From assembly GCF_002115805.1 (NCBI RefSeq), contig NZ_JFKC01000020.1, positions 1-64,000 of the forward strand: a stretch of 64,000 nt of DNA, given 5' to 3'. Under the pieces are notes generated by a model. It ran no database searches and was not told the DNA's origin. It saw only the letters and a list, made by a program, of their open reading frames with translations. Source of the stretch: Marivita geojedonensis (GTDB lineage Bacteria > Pseudomonadota > Alphaproteobacteria > Rhodobacterales > Rhodobacteraceae). Positions 15,192-25,578 of the stretch are shown piece after piece (position 1 is the first letter of the stretch; every line of letters begins with the position of its first letter). The translations under genes were made by a program, and so were the position numbers.

Positions 15192-16496
15192 TTATTCGCC
15201 GAACACCCGGGCAAAGATCGTGTCGACATGCTTGGTGTGATAGCCAAGGTCGAACTTCTCTTCGATCTGCGCAGGCGTCAGCGCCTTGGTCACGTCCGGA
15301 TCGTTCAGCAATTCCTGTTTGAAGTCGGTCCGGTGTTCCCAGACCTTCAGCGCGTTGCGCTGGACGTAGGTATAGGCGTCCTCGCGGCTGACACCGGCCT
15401 GGGTGAGCGCCAGCAGAACCCGCTGCGACATCACCAGACCGGGGAACTTGTTCATGTTCGCCAGCATGTTCTCCGGGAAGATCAGCATCTTGTCGATCAC
15501 GCCGGTCAGACGGGCCAGCGCGAAATCGAGGGTGATCGTGGCATCTGGGCCGATCATGCGTTCGACCGACGAGTGCGAAATGTCCCGTTCATGCCAAAGC
15601 GCCACGTTCTCCATCGCCGGGATCACGGCAGAGCGGACCATGCGCGCCAGACCCGTCAGGTTCTCGGTCAGGACCGGGTTCTTCTTGTGCGGCATGGCCG
15701 ACGAGCCCTTCTGGCCCATCGAGAAGAACTCCGCCCCTTCCAGCACCTCGGTGCGCTGCATGTGGCGGATTTCGATGGCGATGTTTTCGATCGACGACGC
15801 GATCACCCCGAGCGTGGCAAAGAACGCGGCATGCCGGTCGCGCGGGATCACCTGGGTGCTGATCGGTTCCGGCACGAGGCCCAGTTTCTCGCAGACATGT
15901 TCCTCAACCGCCGGATCGATATTGGCGAAGGTGCCGACGGCACCGGAAATGGCGCCCGTGGCAATCTCGGCCCGCGCATCGCGCATCCGGCTCAGGTTGC
16001 GGTCCATTTCGGCGTAGAAGCGCGCAAAGGTCAGGCCCATCGTCGTGGGTTCCGCGTGGATGCCGTGCGAGCGGCCGATGCGCACCGTGTCCTTGTGCTC
16101 ATAGGCGCGGCGCTTCAAGGCAGCCAGCAGGCCTTCGATATCCTTGATCAGGATGTCCGAGGCGCGGACAAGCTGCACGTTGAAGCAGGTGTCCAGAACG
16201 TCCGAGGAGGTCATCCCCTGATGCACAAAGCGCGCCTCTTCCGAGCCCACATGCTCGGCCAGATGCGTCAGGAACGCGATCACGTCATGCTTGGTCACTG
16301 CCTCGATCTCGTCGATCCGGGCGACGTCGAACTCGACATCCTTGGCCTTCCATACCGCTTCGGCATTTTCGCGCGGGATCACACCCAGATCGGCCATCGC
16401 GTCGCAGGCGTGCGCCTCGATCTCGTACCAAATGCGGAACTTTGTGGCGGGTTCCCAGATCGACACCATTTCGAGACGGGAATAACGGGGGATCAT
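15192..16496 (-). CDS. purB: Adenylosuccinate lyase
   Basis: PurB catalyses two fumarate-releasing steps of purine synthesis, on SAICAR and on adenylosuccinate. The 434-residue fumarase/aspartase-superfamily protein starts MIPRYSRLEMVSIWEP, with HQGMTSSDVLDT near residue 90, GRSHGIHAEPTT (catalytic His about 145) and the mobile signature loop GSSAMPHKKNPV near 262. ATG 16496 gives the usual family start; a longer frame to 16622 is an unconserved extension. It is separate from purCSQ, as is common. Confidence 0.95.
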   Translation of the reverse strand: MIPRYSRLEMVSIWEPATKFRIWYEIEAHACDAMADLGVIPRENAEAVWKAKDVEFDVARIDEIEAVTKHDVIAFLTHLAEHVGSEEARFVHQGMTSSDVLDTCFNVQLVRASDILIKDIEGLLAALKRRAYEHKDTVRIGRSHGIHAEPTTMGLTFARFYAEMDRNLSRMRDARAEIATGAISGAVGTFANIDPAVEEHVCEKLGLVPEPISTQVIPRDRHAAFFATLGVIASSIENIAIEIRHMQRTEVLEGAEFFSMGQKGSSAMPHKKNPVLTENLTGLARMVRSAVIPAMENVALWHERDISHSSVERMIGPDATITLDFALARLTGVIDKMLIFPENMLANMNKFPGLVMSQRVLLALTQAGVSREDAYTYVQRNALKVWEHRTDFKQELLNDPDVTKALTPAQIEEKFDLGYHTKHVDTIFARVFGE

Positions 16497-16624
16497 GTGC
16501 GCGATCCTTTCATCGGTTGGCTTGCGGATTTTTGTCGCTCTCCTAGACTGCCCGCCGATGCGCGACAAGAGAGGCCATCCCTTATGAGACGCTTTGCCCT
16601 GTGTCCCGAGCAGGATGTCCACCA

Positions 16625-17053
16625 GTGACAGCTGACGTGACGCTGTGCCTCGCGGATTTCGAGGGACACTGGACGGTCCAGCGCCGGATTACGGATCATC
16701 GCGCCGGATCGACCGGATGGTTTGAGGGCACCGCACGGTTCCAGCCTGATGGCGAAGCGCTGATCTACAGCGAAACCGGTCTCCTGCACCTTCCTGGCCA
16801 ACCGGCCTTCCGCGCGGAACGGCGGTATCTCTGGGCCAACAATGGATCGCTCCTGCAGGTCAGCTTCGACGATGGCCGCCCGTTCCACAGCTTTGACCCC
16901 GCCAATCCCGACGCCACACACTGGTGCGATCCCGATACCTACGCAGTGCGGTATGACTTCGCCGAATGGCCTGTCTGGCACAGCACATGGGACGTTTCTG
17001 GCCCACGCAAAGCCTATCAAATGGTCACGACCTACACGCGAACACCGTCCTGA
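16625..17053 (+). CDS. DUF6314-like protein
   Basis: This protein of about 142 residues has an N-terminal LADFEGHWTVQRRITDHRAG, then alternating strands with conserved Trp, Arg and Asp and a closing TWDVSGPRK...TTYTR. The pattern fits DUF6314, small soluble proteins with a lipocalin-like barrel and no known function. The start is uncertain: GTG 16625 lies behind a weak AGGA, and a GTG at 16601 is also possible. It is divergent from purB, whose start lies 128 bases to the left. Confidence 0.7.
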   Translation: MTADVTLCLADFEGHWTVQRRITDHRAGSTGWFEGTARFQPDGEALIYSETGLLHLPGQPAFRAERRYLWANNGSLLQVSFDDGRPFHSFDPANPDATHWCDPDTYAVRYDFAEWPVWHSTWDVSGPRKAYQMVTTYTRTPS

Positions 17054-17121
17054 TGCGGATAGGTTTTGCCAAATCGGAGAACCGTGCTACCGTTCTGGCA
17101 TTCAAAACAGGAGAAAGACTG

Positions 17122-17280
17122 ATGACCATCAAGACACTTCTGACCACCGCAGCATTGACGCTGGCAACCGCGACGTCGGGCTTCGCGGCCTGCTCTGGCC
17201 ATGAGGAAGCGAAGATGACATGCGCCGCAGGCACAGTCTACGACGCCGACTCCAACACCTGCAAAGTCGTCAGCGGCTGA
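17122..17280 (+). CDS. Small secreted Cys-motif protein (52 aa)
   Basis: This is a 52-residue pre-protein with a clear signal peptide (MTIKTLLTTAALTLATATSG, cleavage after FAA). The mature 30 residues hold three cysteines in the pattern Cys-X10-Cys-X13-Cys, and the segment TCAAGTVYDADSNTC. The same TC-X2-G-X-(W/Y)DADS-X2-C module occurs in the next gene. It resembles the minimal Cys-rich turns of chitin-binding-type domains, but three cysteines are too few for that fold. ATG 17122 has AGGAG nine bases upstream. A strong terminator follows. Confidence 0.75.
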   Translation: MTIKTLLTTAALTLATATSGFAACSGHEEAKMTCAAGTVYDADSNTCKVVSG

Positions 17281-17306
17281 AATCAATAAACCCAAGATTT
17301 CCTGAG

Positions 17307-17335
17307 GACGGCCGTTCTGGCCGTCTTTTTCTTTT
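17307..17335 (+). terminator. Intrinsic terminator between the two secreted-protein genes
   Basis: GACGGCC (17307-17313) pairs with GGCCGTC (17319-17325) around a five-base loop and is followed by TTTTTCTTTT. Confidence 0.92.
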
Positions 17336-17377
17336 GGACTATCTTTCATTCAATCGTGATTTCATGAGGAACTCTTT

Positions 17378-17914
17378 ATGCGCAGCCTGTTCATTGCCGG
17401 AATTCTGATTGCAGCACCCGTTGTCGCGATGGCCGTTGGCTCAGAGAGCGACACCCCTCCAACCCCGACAGACACCACCCAGACCTGTACCAATGGGATG
17501 ATCTGGGATGCTGACTCCAAGTCCTGCTTAGAGCCGACGGACAGCAGCCTGAATGACAGAGATCGCATGGATGCGGTGCGCGAACTCGCCTACGCGGGGC
17601 GTATTAATGATGCAGAGCGCGTGCTGGACGCCATGACCGATCAGACAGCCGACGGTGTGCTGACCTACCGCGGGTTCACTGCGCGGAAAGCGGGGCGTGT
17701 CGATGAAGCCCATGAGTGGTACGCCCGTGCACTCGAAGCCAATCCCGACAACCTTCTCGCACGGTCCTACCTTGGGCAGGCGCATGTCGCTGAGGGCAAT
17801 ATCCAACTGGCACAGGCACAGCTGAGCGAAATCCGACAGCGTGGAGGGCGGTCCAGCTGGGCCGAACTCTCCCTGCGCATGGCGATCCGGTCGGGTTCTG
17901 GCTACAGCTACTGA
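17378..17914 (+). CDS. Secreted TPR protein with the same Cys module
   Basis: This 178-residue exported protein has a signal peptide (MRSLFIAGILIAAPVVAMA), a Pro/Thr-rich linker (DTPPTPTDTTQ), the Cys module TCTNGMIWDADSKSC at about residues 34-48, and then three tetratricopeptide-like helical repeats (RMDAVRELAYAGRINDAERVL; YRGFTARKAGRVDEAHEWY; LARSYLGQAHVAEGNIQLA). TPR domains mediate protein contacts, so a periplasmic adaptor role is possible. It has its own transcription unit, because a terminator lies 40 bases upstream. The shared module with the upstream gene suggests local duplication or a common partner. Confidence 0.8.
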   Translation: MRSLFIAGILIAAPVVAMAVGSESDTPPTPTDTTQTCTNGMIWDADSKSCLEPTDSSLNDRDRMDAVRELAYAGRINDAERVLDAMTDQTADGVLTYRGFTARKAGRVDEAHEWYARALEANPDNLLARSYLGQAHVAEGNIQLAQAQLSEIRQRGGRSSWAELSLRMAIRSGSGYSY

Positions 17915-17968
17915 CGCTTTCTTAACCTTCCCGTCCTATCCCGGCAAAGGCAGGACGGAGCAAGGTTG

Positions 17969-19039
17969 ATGACACAGCTGACGACAGTATCTGGGGGGCC
18001 AGCAGGCGCGCCTGTCCCCGCGCAAACGCAGGTTTCACGCCTGTCCCGGCGGGCCAAAGCCGCAATCATCGTTCAGTTCATCCTCAAGGAAGGCGCAGAT
18101 GTCCCCTTGACGGCTCTGCCCGAGGATCTGCAGCTGCAACTGACGCAGTTGCTTGGCGAAATGCGCTACATCGACCGCCAGACAATGAATGCCGTGATCG
18201 CGGAGTTTACCGAAGAACTTGAGTCAATCGGTCTCTCGTTTCCCGGGGACATTGCGGGCGCGCTGTCAGCGCTGGATGGCAGAATCAGTGACAGGACGGC
18301 GTCGCGTCTGCGCAAAGAAGCCGGCGTCCGGCAAAGTGGCGATCCCTGGAAACGGATTGCCGATCTTCCCAACTCGAGGCTTCAGGCTTTCGTGGAGTCC
18401 GAATCCGTTCAGGTCGCCGCCGTCATGGTGTCCAAGCTTGAGGTCTCAAGAGCCGCCGATCTTCTGAGCAGCCTACCCGGGGACCAGGCCCGTCGCATTG
18501 CATATGCAATGTCGATGACGGATGCGGTGACGCCGGACGCTGTGGACCGGATCGGGCTGAGCCTCGCCGCACAGCTCGACGCCGAACCGCCAAGGGCGTT
18601 TCGTGCGCAACCGTCAGAACGGGTCGGGGCGATCCTCAATTTCTCGCGCGCGGCAACGCGGGACGAACTTCTGACCGCGCTCGATGAAGACGATAAGGGC
18701 TTTGCCGACGAGGTTCGCAAATCGATCTTCACCTTCGCGCACATACCCGACAGGATGAGCGCCATCGACGCTCCGAAGATCACCCGCGACGTCGATCAGG
18801 AAACCCTGGCGCGCGTGATTGCAGGTGCCATCACAGAGGCAGACAAGCGCAGCATCGATTTCATATTATCAAATATTTCCAAAAGAATGTCCGCCGCTCT
18901 TCAGGAAATGGCTGAAGAGTTTTCGGACATCAAACCAAAAGAGTCCGAAGCCGCGATGAGTGCGGTTGTCCGCGCCATTCGTAACCTTGCGGACAGTGGC
19001 GAAATCGCGCTGACCTCGCCCTCGGACGATGACGATTAG
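17969..19039 (+). CDS. fliG: Flagellar motor switch protein FliG
   Basis: FliG forms the cytoplasmic rotor ring that receives torque from MotAB. The 356-residue protein follows the family plan: an N-terminal domain with RRAKAAIIVQFILKEG, a middle domain and a C-terminal torque helix region with charged residues (KSIFTFAHIPDR...ISKRMSAALQEMAEEF) and the closing RAIRNLADSGEI. The middle-domain EHPQ motif is ESVQ here (about residue 148). I start at ATG 17969, one codon after an in-frame TTG. No other flagellar gene lies in the window, so fliG is separate from the main cluster. Its end overlaps the convergent ABC gene by four bases. Confidence 0.82.
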   Translation: MTQLTTVSGGPAGAPVPAQTQVSRLSRRAKAAIIVQFILKEGADVPLTALPEDLQLQLTQLLGEMRYIDRQTMNAVIAEFTEELESIGLSFPGDIAGALSALDGRISDRTASRLRKEAGVRQSGDPWKRIADLPNSRLQAFVESESVQVAAVMVSKLEVSRAADLLSSLPGDQARRIAYAMSMTDAVTPDAVDRIGLSLAAQLDAEPPRAFRAQPSERVGAILNFSRAATRDELLTALDEDDKGFADEVRKSIFTFAHIPDRMSAIDAPKITRDVDQETLARVIAGAITEADKRSIDFILSNISKRMSAALQEMAEEFSDIKPKESEAAMSAVVRAIRNLADSGEIALTSPSDDDD

Positions 19040-20139
19040 GGCTTGATCACGGATCCGCTGGCCTTTCGGAAAACGAAGCAGCGGTCACGGCGAACGGTCA
19101 ACCACATCACGGTTCCGGGTTTCGGCAGAAACACGTTTGGCACGGTTGCCCGGATCATGCTCTGGTCATGATCCATGCGGAACTCGACAAGGCTCTCGGA
19201 CCCCATGAAACGCGCCCGTTCGACCGTAGCCCGGGCCGGCGCCCCGGCCAGCGGTGTCGGATTGGGGCCTTTGCCCTGCCTGTCGAAATCAATTCCGACA
19301 TGCTGCGGACGGAAAACGATCTCGACTTCTTCCCCATCCGGAACACCCGGGGCAAGGAACTGGCCAAACGGCGTATCGGTCAATGCGCCGCGCACCGTAC
19401 CGGTGAGAAGATTGATGTCGGAAAAGAACGCAACCGCCGCTTTGTCCGCCGGTGCGTTGTAGATGTTGTAGGGTGCCCCGCGCTGGACGATCTTGCCATC
19501 GCGCATCAGCGCGATCTCGTCGGCCATGCGCATCGCCTCTTCCGGTTCGTGCGTCACCAGAAGAACCGATGTTCCTTCGTCCTTCAGCAGCGCCAGCGTT
19601 TCATCACGGATGCCGTCGCGGAGCCGGTTGTCGAGTCCCGAGAACGGTTCATCCATCAGCATGATCGACGGACGCGGCGCAATCGCACGCGCCAACGCCA
19701 CGCGCTGCTGTTCGCCACCTGACAACTGATGCGGGTATTCGTTGATGTAATGCGACAGCCCCACCCGCTCGAGCAATTCGCCCACGCGGGGCAGCTTGTC
19801 CTTTCGCGATCCGCTCAGGCCAAAGCCCACATTGTCCCCCACAGTGAGATGCGGAAACAGGGCAAAATCCTGAAAGATCAATCCGATAGAGCGCCGTTCC
19901 GGTGGCACGCGAAACACGGTGTCGCAAATCAGATGGCCGTCCACATGGATCGTGCCGCTGGTCTGCATATCGACACCCGCGATGATCCGTAGCGTGGTCG
20001 ACTTCCCGCAGCCCGATGGCCCCAAAAGACACGTCACATTCCCCGGCTGTATCGCCAGAGACACGTTATCCACCACGCGCTTGCCATCATAGTCGCGCAC
20101 GATATTTCGGATTTCGAGCCGGGGATGGGTTCCGGTCAC
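19036..20139 (-). CDS. Orphan ABC transporter ATP-binding protein (FbpC/PotA-like)
   Basis: This 367-residue ATPase has Walker A GPSGCGKST near residue 39, Q-loop IFQDFALFPH, signature LSGGEQQRVALARA, Walker B IMLMDEPFSGLD and the switch His in VTHEPEEA. A C-terminal TOBE-like domain (from about 240) contains FRPQHV. It resembles Fe(3+)/polyamine/sulfate-type importer ATPases. No permease or binding protein adjoins it, so the partner genes lie elsewhere or it serves several systems. Substrate cannot be told from the sequence. Confidence 0.85.
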   Translation of the reverse strand: MTGTHPRLEIRNIVRDYDGKRVVDNVSLAIQPGNVTCLLGPSGCGKSTTLRIIAGVDMQTSGTIHVDGHLICDTVFRVPPERRSIGLIFQDFALFPHLTVGDNVGFGLSGSRKDKLPRVGELLERVGLSHYINEYPHQLSGGEQQRVALARAIAPRPSIMLMDEPFSGLDNRLRDGIRDETLALLKDEGTSVLLVTHEPEEAMRMADEIALMRDGKIVQRGAPYNIYNAPADKAAVAFFSDINLLTGTVRGALTDTPFGQFLAPGVPDGEEVEIVFRPQHVGIDFDRQGKGPNPTPLAGAPARATVERARFMGSESLVEFRMDHDQSMIRATVPNVFLPKPGTVMWLTVRRDRCFVFRKASGSVIKP

Positions 20140-20219
20140 TGCTGCCTCACGAGTTTTCCGAGTAAAAGTATCGGATTAGCTTATGTCAGGTAGCAGTCAA
20201 CCGGCGCCATAACAAGCCC

Positions 20220-21485
20220 TCAGGCCCGCGTCGTGCCGTCGCCGACCACGATGTATTTGAAGCTGGTGAGCTGCTCGGCCCCCACCGGCCCGCGTGCATG
20301 CATCTTACCGGTGGCAATGCCGATCTCAGCACCCATTCCGAACTCGCCGCCATCGGCAAACTGGGTCGACGCGTTGCGCATCAGAATGGCACTGTCGATC
20401 CGTTCAAAGAACTTCTCTGCCGCGGCATCGTCCTCGGTCAGGATGCAATCGGTGTGGTTGGAGCTGTAGGTGTTGATATGATCGATTGCGGCATCCAGAT
20501 CGTCGACCACCTTGGCGGCGATGATGCTGTCGAGATATTCGCACCCCCAATCGGTATCATTCGCCGCGACCGTACCCTCGATGGCGCGCAGGGTTTCATC
20601 TGTCCGCACTTCGACACCCGCGCTCAGCAGCGCCTTGATCACGCCCTGCCCGATCGTGTCCACCACATCCTTGTGGATCAGCAGACACTCGGCGGCACCG
20701 CAGATGCCCGTGCGGCGCGTTTTGGCGTTCAGGATCACGTTGAGTGATTTGACCGGGTCCGCATCCTTATCGACATAGATGTGCACGATGCCTTCCAGAT
20801 GAGCAAAGACCGGAACCCGCGCCTCGCGCTGCACCAGCCCGACAAGCCCCTTGCCGCCGCGCGGCACGATTACGTCAATGTAATCGGTCATCGCCAGCAT
20901 CTCGCTCACGGCGGCACGGTCACGGGTCGGCACAAGCTGAATTGAATCGGCAGGCAGCCCGGCTTTCACCACACCGTCGACAAGGCATTGATGGATGGCA
21001 CCAGAGGAATGGAAACTCTCTGACCCACCCCGAAGGATCACCGCATTGCCCGCCTTGAGGCAGAGCGCACCGGCGTCTGCGGTCACATTGGGGCGGGATT
21101 CGTAAATCACTCCCACCACGCCCAGCGGCGTGCGCACCCGCTTGATGTGCAGGCCCGACGGACGGTCCCACTCGGTCATGACAGCCCCCACCGGATCGGT
21201 CTGCTCGGCCACTGCGCGCAGACCATCAACAATGCCGCGAATTCGATCTTCGTTCAAAAGCAGCCGGTCCAGCATCGCATCCGACAACCCTTTTTCGCGG
21301 CCATACTCCATGTCCTCGGCATTGGCCTCGATGATTGCGGCGCGGTTCTTCCAGACCGCTTCGGCTGCCCCGATCAGTGCGGCATGTTTGCGTTCCGCTG
21401 ATGCGAAAGCCAGTTCCCGTGACGCAGCCTTGGCGCGGGCGCCGATGTCGTGCATGAGTGCGGGGATGTCTGTCTGGTCTTTCAT
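20220..21485 (-). CDS. proA: Gamma-glutamyl phosphate reductase
   Basis: ProA reduces gamma-glutamyl phosphate to glutamate-5-semialdehyde with NADPH in proline synthesis. The 421-residue aldehyde-dehydrogenase-fold protein shows [13 protein letters not shown], the catalytic cysteine in [14 protein letters not shown] (about residue 255) and the family ending [16 protein letters not shown]. It is the last gene of the rplU-rpmA-GNAT-obgE-proB-proA run, separated from proB by 54 bases that hold an inverted copy of the dispersed motif. Confidence 0.95.
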   Translation of the reverse strand: MKDQTDIPALMHDIGARAKAASRELAFASAERKHAALIGAAEAVWKNRAAIIEANAEDMEYGREKGLSDAMLDRLLLNEDRIRGIVDGLRAVAEQTDPVGAVMTEWDRPSGLHIKRVRTPLGVVGVIYESRPNVTADAGALCLKAGNAVILRGGSESFHSSGAIHQCLVDGVVKAGLPADSIQLVPTRDRAAVSEMLAMTDYIDVIVPRGGKGLVGLVQREARVPVFAHLEGIVHIYVDKDADPVKSLNVILNAKTRRTGICGAAECLLIHKDVVDTIGQGVIKALLSAGVEVRTDETLRAIEGTVAANDTDWGCEYLDSIIAAKVVDDLDAAIDHINTYSSNHTDCILTEDDAAAEKFFERIDSAILMRNASTQFADGGEFGMGAEIGIATGKMHARGPVGAEQLTSFKYIVVGDGTTRA

Positions 21486-21512
21486 CGGTATCGCCTTTGC
21501 AGAGGTCGGAAG

Positions 21513-21535
21513 TGCATATTTTTGAAAAGGAGAAG
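21513..21535 (+). repeat. Dispersed intergenic motif, copy 3
   Basis: This reads TGCATATTTTTGAAAAGGAG then AAG, in the 54-base gap between proB and proA and antisense to both. It matches the TATTT-GAAAA-GAAG core of the other copies. No hairpin precedes it here. Confidence 0.45.
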
Positions 21536-21539
21536 CGGC

Positions 21540-23671
<2,132 letters not shown>

Positions 23672-23721
23672 TCAGCCTTTGATCGAGCCTGTGCGCGGTC
23701 TATCGGGTTTGAAGCCGCGCG

Positions 23722-24267
23722 TCAGCCCATACGTTTGAGATAGGTCCAGGTATTGACCGTTGCGTTTCGCGCGACAGAGAAGGATTCCGCGTCGCCGATA
23801 TATTCAAAGCCACAATGCGTCAGAACGCGCGCCGAAGCGGGATTGTCCTGAAACACGCTGGCAAACATCGTCTTGTTGCCCAGAGGATTGGCCGCCACCA
23901 GCGCCTGCACCGCCTCCGAGGCAAGGCCGGTGTTCCAGAATGGGGGTGCCACCCAGTACCCGACCTCCGATTGATTGCGGTCCATGCGCTTCAGAGAGAT
24001 CAGCCCCATGACTTCGGGGCCACCCGCCGCCGTGCCGTCGATCGCCCAGACGTCTTCATCACGTTCGGGCAGCAGGCTGCGGTCAACAAAGGCACGTGCC
24101 GCTCCGGGGGGCAGCGGGTGTGGGATGGAGGTCGTCATCGTCGCCACGCGTTTGTCTCTTGCGTAGTGTTCGATCAGGCCGACATCGGATGTCACCAGTG
24201 GACGGAGGTGAAACCGCTCCGTCGCGACAACAGGCTGTTCCCCTGCGGTGATGGTCTCCACGTTCAT
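23722..24267 (-). CDS. GNAT family N-acetyltransferase (RimJ/RimL-like)
   Basis: This 181-residue acetyltransferase starts MNVETITAGEQPVVATERFH. It has the RimJ-type opening TERFHLRPL, the strand EVGYWVAPPFWNTGLASEAV containing the acetyl-CoA pyrophosphate loop, and the closing ASARVLTHCGFEYIG. I chose ATG 24267 because GGAGAG precedes it; an ATG at 24291 is less supported. It lies between rpmA and obgE, so it may modify a ribosomal protein, though this is inference from position only. Confidence 0.85.
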   Translation of the reverse strand: MNVETITAGEQPVVATERFHLRPLVTSDVGLIEHYARDKRVATMTTSIPHPLPPGAARAFVDRSLLPERDEDVWAIDGTAAGGPEVMGLISLKRMDRNQSEVGYWVAPPFWNTGLASEAVQALVAANPLGNKTMFASVFQDNPASARVLTHCGFEYIGDAESFSVARNATVNTWTYLKRMG

Positions 24268-24318
24268 CTGCTCTCTCCTCATCGCAGACATTGGGCAGGC
24301 CCCCCTCCCAAACAGAAT

Positions 24319-24350
24319 GGGGGGACCGGCTTCTTGCCGATCCCCCCAGA
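24319..24350 (-). terminator. Hairpin between rpmA and the acetyltransferase gene
   Basis: GGGGGGACCGGC (24319-24330) and GCCGATCCCCCC (24336-24347) form a 12-bp stem with one wobble and a five-base loop. On the minus strand only a weak T-rich tail (ATTCTGTTT) follows, so this is probably a partial terminator or processing site that lowers expression of the downstream genes relative to the ribosomal proteins. Confidence 0.65.
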
Positions 24351-24374
24351 TTTCCCAAAAACCTTAAGGTCGGC

Positions 24375-24644
24375 TTACTCCGCGGCCTCCGCCACTGGCA
24401 GGACCGAAATGAAGGTGCGGCCCTTGAGGCCCTTGTGGAAGGTCACGTTGCCATCGACGGTTGCAAAGATCGTGTGATCCTTGCCCATGCCCACGCCTTC
24501 GCCCGGCCAGAACTTGGTACCGCGCTGACGCACGATGATGTTGCCCGGGATTGCCGACTGGCCACCGTAAAGTTTCACGCCAAGACGGCGTCCGGCAGAG
24601 TCGCGACCGTTGCGGGATGAACCGCCTGCTTTTTTATGTGCCAT
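24375..24644 (-). CDS. rpmA: 50S ribosomal protein L27
   Basis: L27 reaches the peptidyl-transferase centre with its N-terminal tail. The 89-residue protein starts [20 protein letters not shown], the canonical sequence without the Firmicutes-type cleaved leader, and continues with GVKLYGGQ and [20 protein letters not shown]. It is 13 bases downstream of rplU, with the usual ribosomal-protein gene pairing. Confidence 0.97.
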   Translation of the reverse strand: MAHKKAGGSSRNGRDSAGRRLGVKLYGGQSAIPGNIIVRQRGTKFWPGEGVGMGKDHTIFATVDGNVTFHKGLKGRTFISVLPVAEAAE

Positions 24645-24657
24645 TGGTCAGGTCTCC

Positions 24658-25305
24658 TTACTTCGATGCCAGTTCTTTGGCCTGTTCGATCCAGCCTTCA
24701 CGCTCGATCCGGCCTTTGAACGACAGCTTCTCGCCGAATTCCTCGACGTCTGCTTCGGTCCATGCAGCGATCTGGGCAAACGTGGTGATGCCCGCTTCGT
24801 GCAGTTTCTTCTCGAGCGCCGGGCCAACGCCGGACAGCTGCTTGAGATCGTCCGCGCCAGCAGCCGCTTTCGGTGCTTCGGGTTTCTTTTCCGCCTTCGG
24901 AGCAGCTGCTTTCTTCGGAGCAGCGGCAGCCACAGCAACACCTGCAACAGAACCTGCGCCAACAGCGGCTTTCACGCCGGACTTGTCCGCGCCGGAAGCA
25001 AGGATGTCGGTGACGCGCAGCAGAGTGAGCTGCTGACGGTGGCCGACAGTCCGCTTGGAGCTGTGCTTACGGCGACGCTTGACGAAGTTGATGACCTTAT
25101 CGCCTTTGATCTGGTCGACAACCTCGGCCTGAACGGCAGCACCGTCCACCAGAGGCGCGCCCACGACAACCTTGTCACCGCCAAGCATCAGAATTTCGTT
25201 GAACTGGACTTTTTCGCCTGCATCGGCAGCCAGTTTTTCGACGCGCAGAGTATCGCCCGACTGGACTTTGTACTGCTTGCCGCCGGTTTTCATAACCGCG
25301 AACAT
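24658..25305 (-). CDS. rplU: 50S ribosomal protein L21 with C-terminal helix-hairpin-helix domain
   Basis: Residues 1-103 are a normal L21 ([40 protein letters not shown]), which binds 23S rRNA. The usual protein stops there. This one is 215 residues long: an Ala/Lys/Pro-rich linker (about 104-148) leads to a C-terminal domain with [21 protein letters not shown], a helix-hairpin-helix nucleic-acid-binding motif, then [10 protein letters not shown] and a closing helix. The same type of domain occurs at the C-terminus of other alphaproteobacterial proteins. Its job on the ribosome is unknown. It is the first gene of the rplU-to-proA operon. Confidence 0.93.
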   Translation of the reverse strand: MFAVMKTGGKQYKVQSGDTLRVEKLAADAGEKVQFNEILMLGGDKVVVGAPLVDGAAVQAEVVDQIKGDKVINFVKRRRKHSSKRTVGHRQQLTLLRVTDILASGADKSGVKAAVGAGSVAGVAVAAAAPKKAAAPKAEKKPEAPKAAAGADDLKQLSGVGPALEKKLHEAGITTFAQIAAWTEADVEEFGEKLSFKGRIEREGWIEQAKELASK

Positions 25306-25409
25306 CGTGTTCTTCCTTTGTCACCCGCGTCCTGTGGCCCCGGCACTCCGGTGTTTGTGGGGAGCATCCCCGCCTCGAACAGCGCGCCTCCTCTCGAGGC
25401 GTCGTTATC

Positions 25410-25441
25410 ACAAAAACAAAAGGCGGGACCGAAGCCCCGTC
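25410..25441 (-). terminator. Intrinsic terminator/attenuator upstream of rplU
   Basis: On the minus strand GACGGGGC and GTCCCGCC form a stem with one mismatch and a TTCG tetraloop (25422-25441), followed by TTTTGTTTTTG. It lies 138 bases after the stop of the DUF2059 gene and 104 bases before the rplU start. It can be the former's terminator or a leader attenuator for the ribosomal-protein operon. Confidence 0.75.
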
Positions 25442-25578
25442 TTGTGCGTGCGCGGCTTATGCGTCCACTTCGTCCGTATGTCAATGCCCGTTTCGCCGGA
25501 ATACGGTCTGTTTCCTCGACTTTCGGCACTTCGGTGAGGATGCGAGGCACGGACCGCAGAACGCCCGCTTAAGCGCGA

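Noticed and set aside
17922-17927. CtrA half site TTAACC upstream of fliG
   Set aside because: Only one half of the motif is present; such hexamers are frequent by chance.
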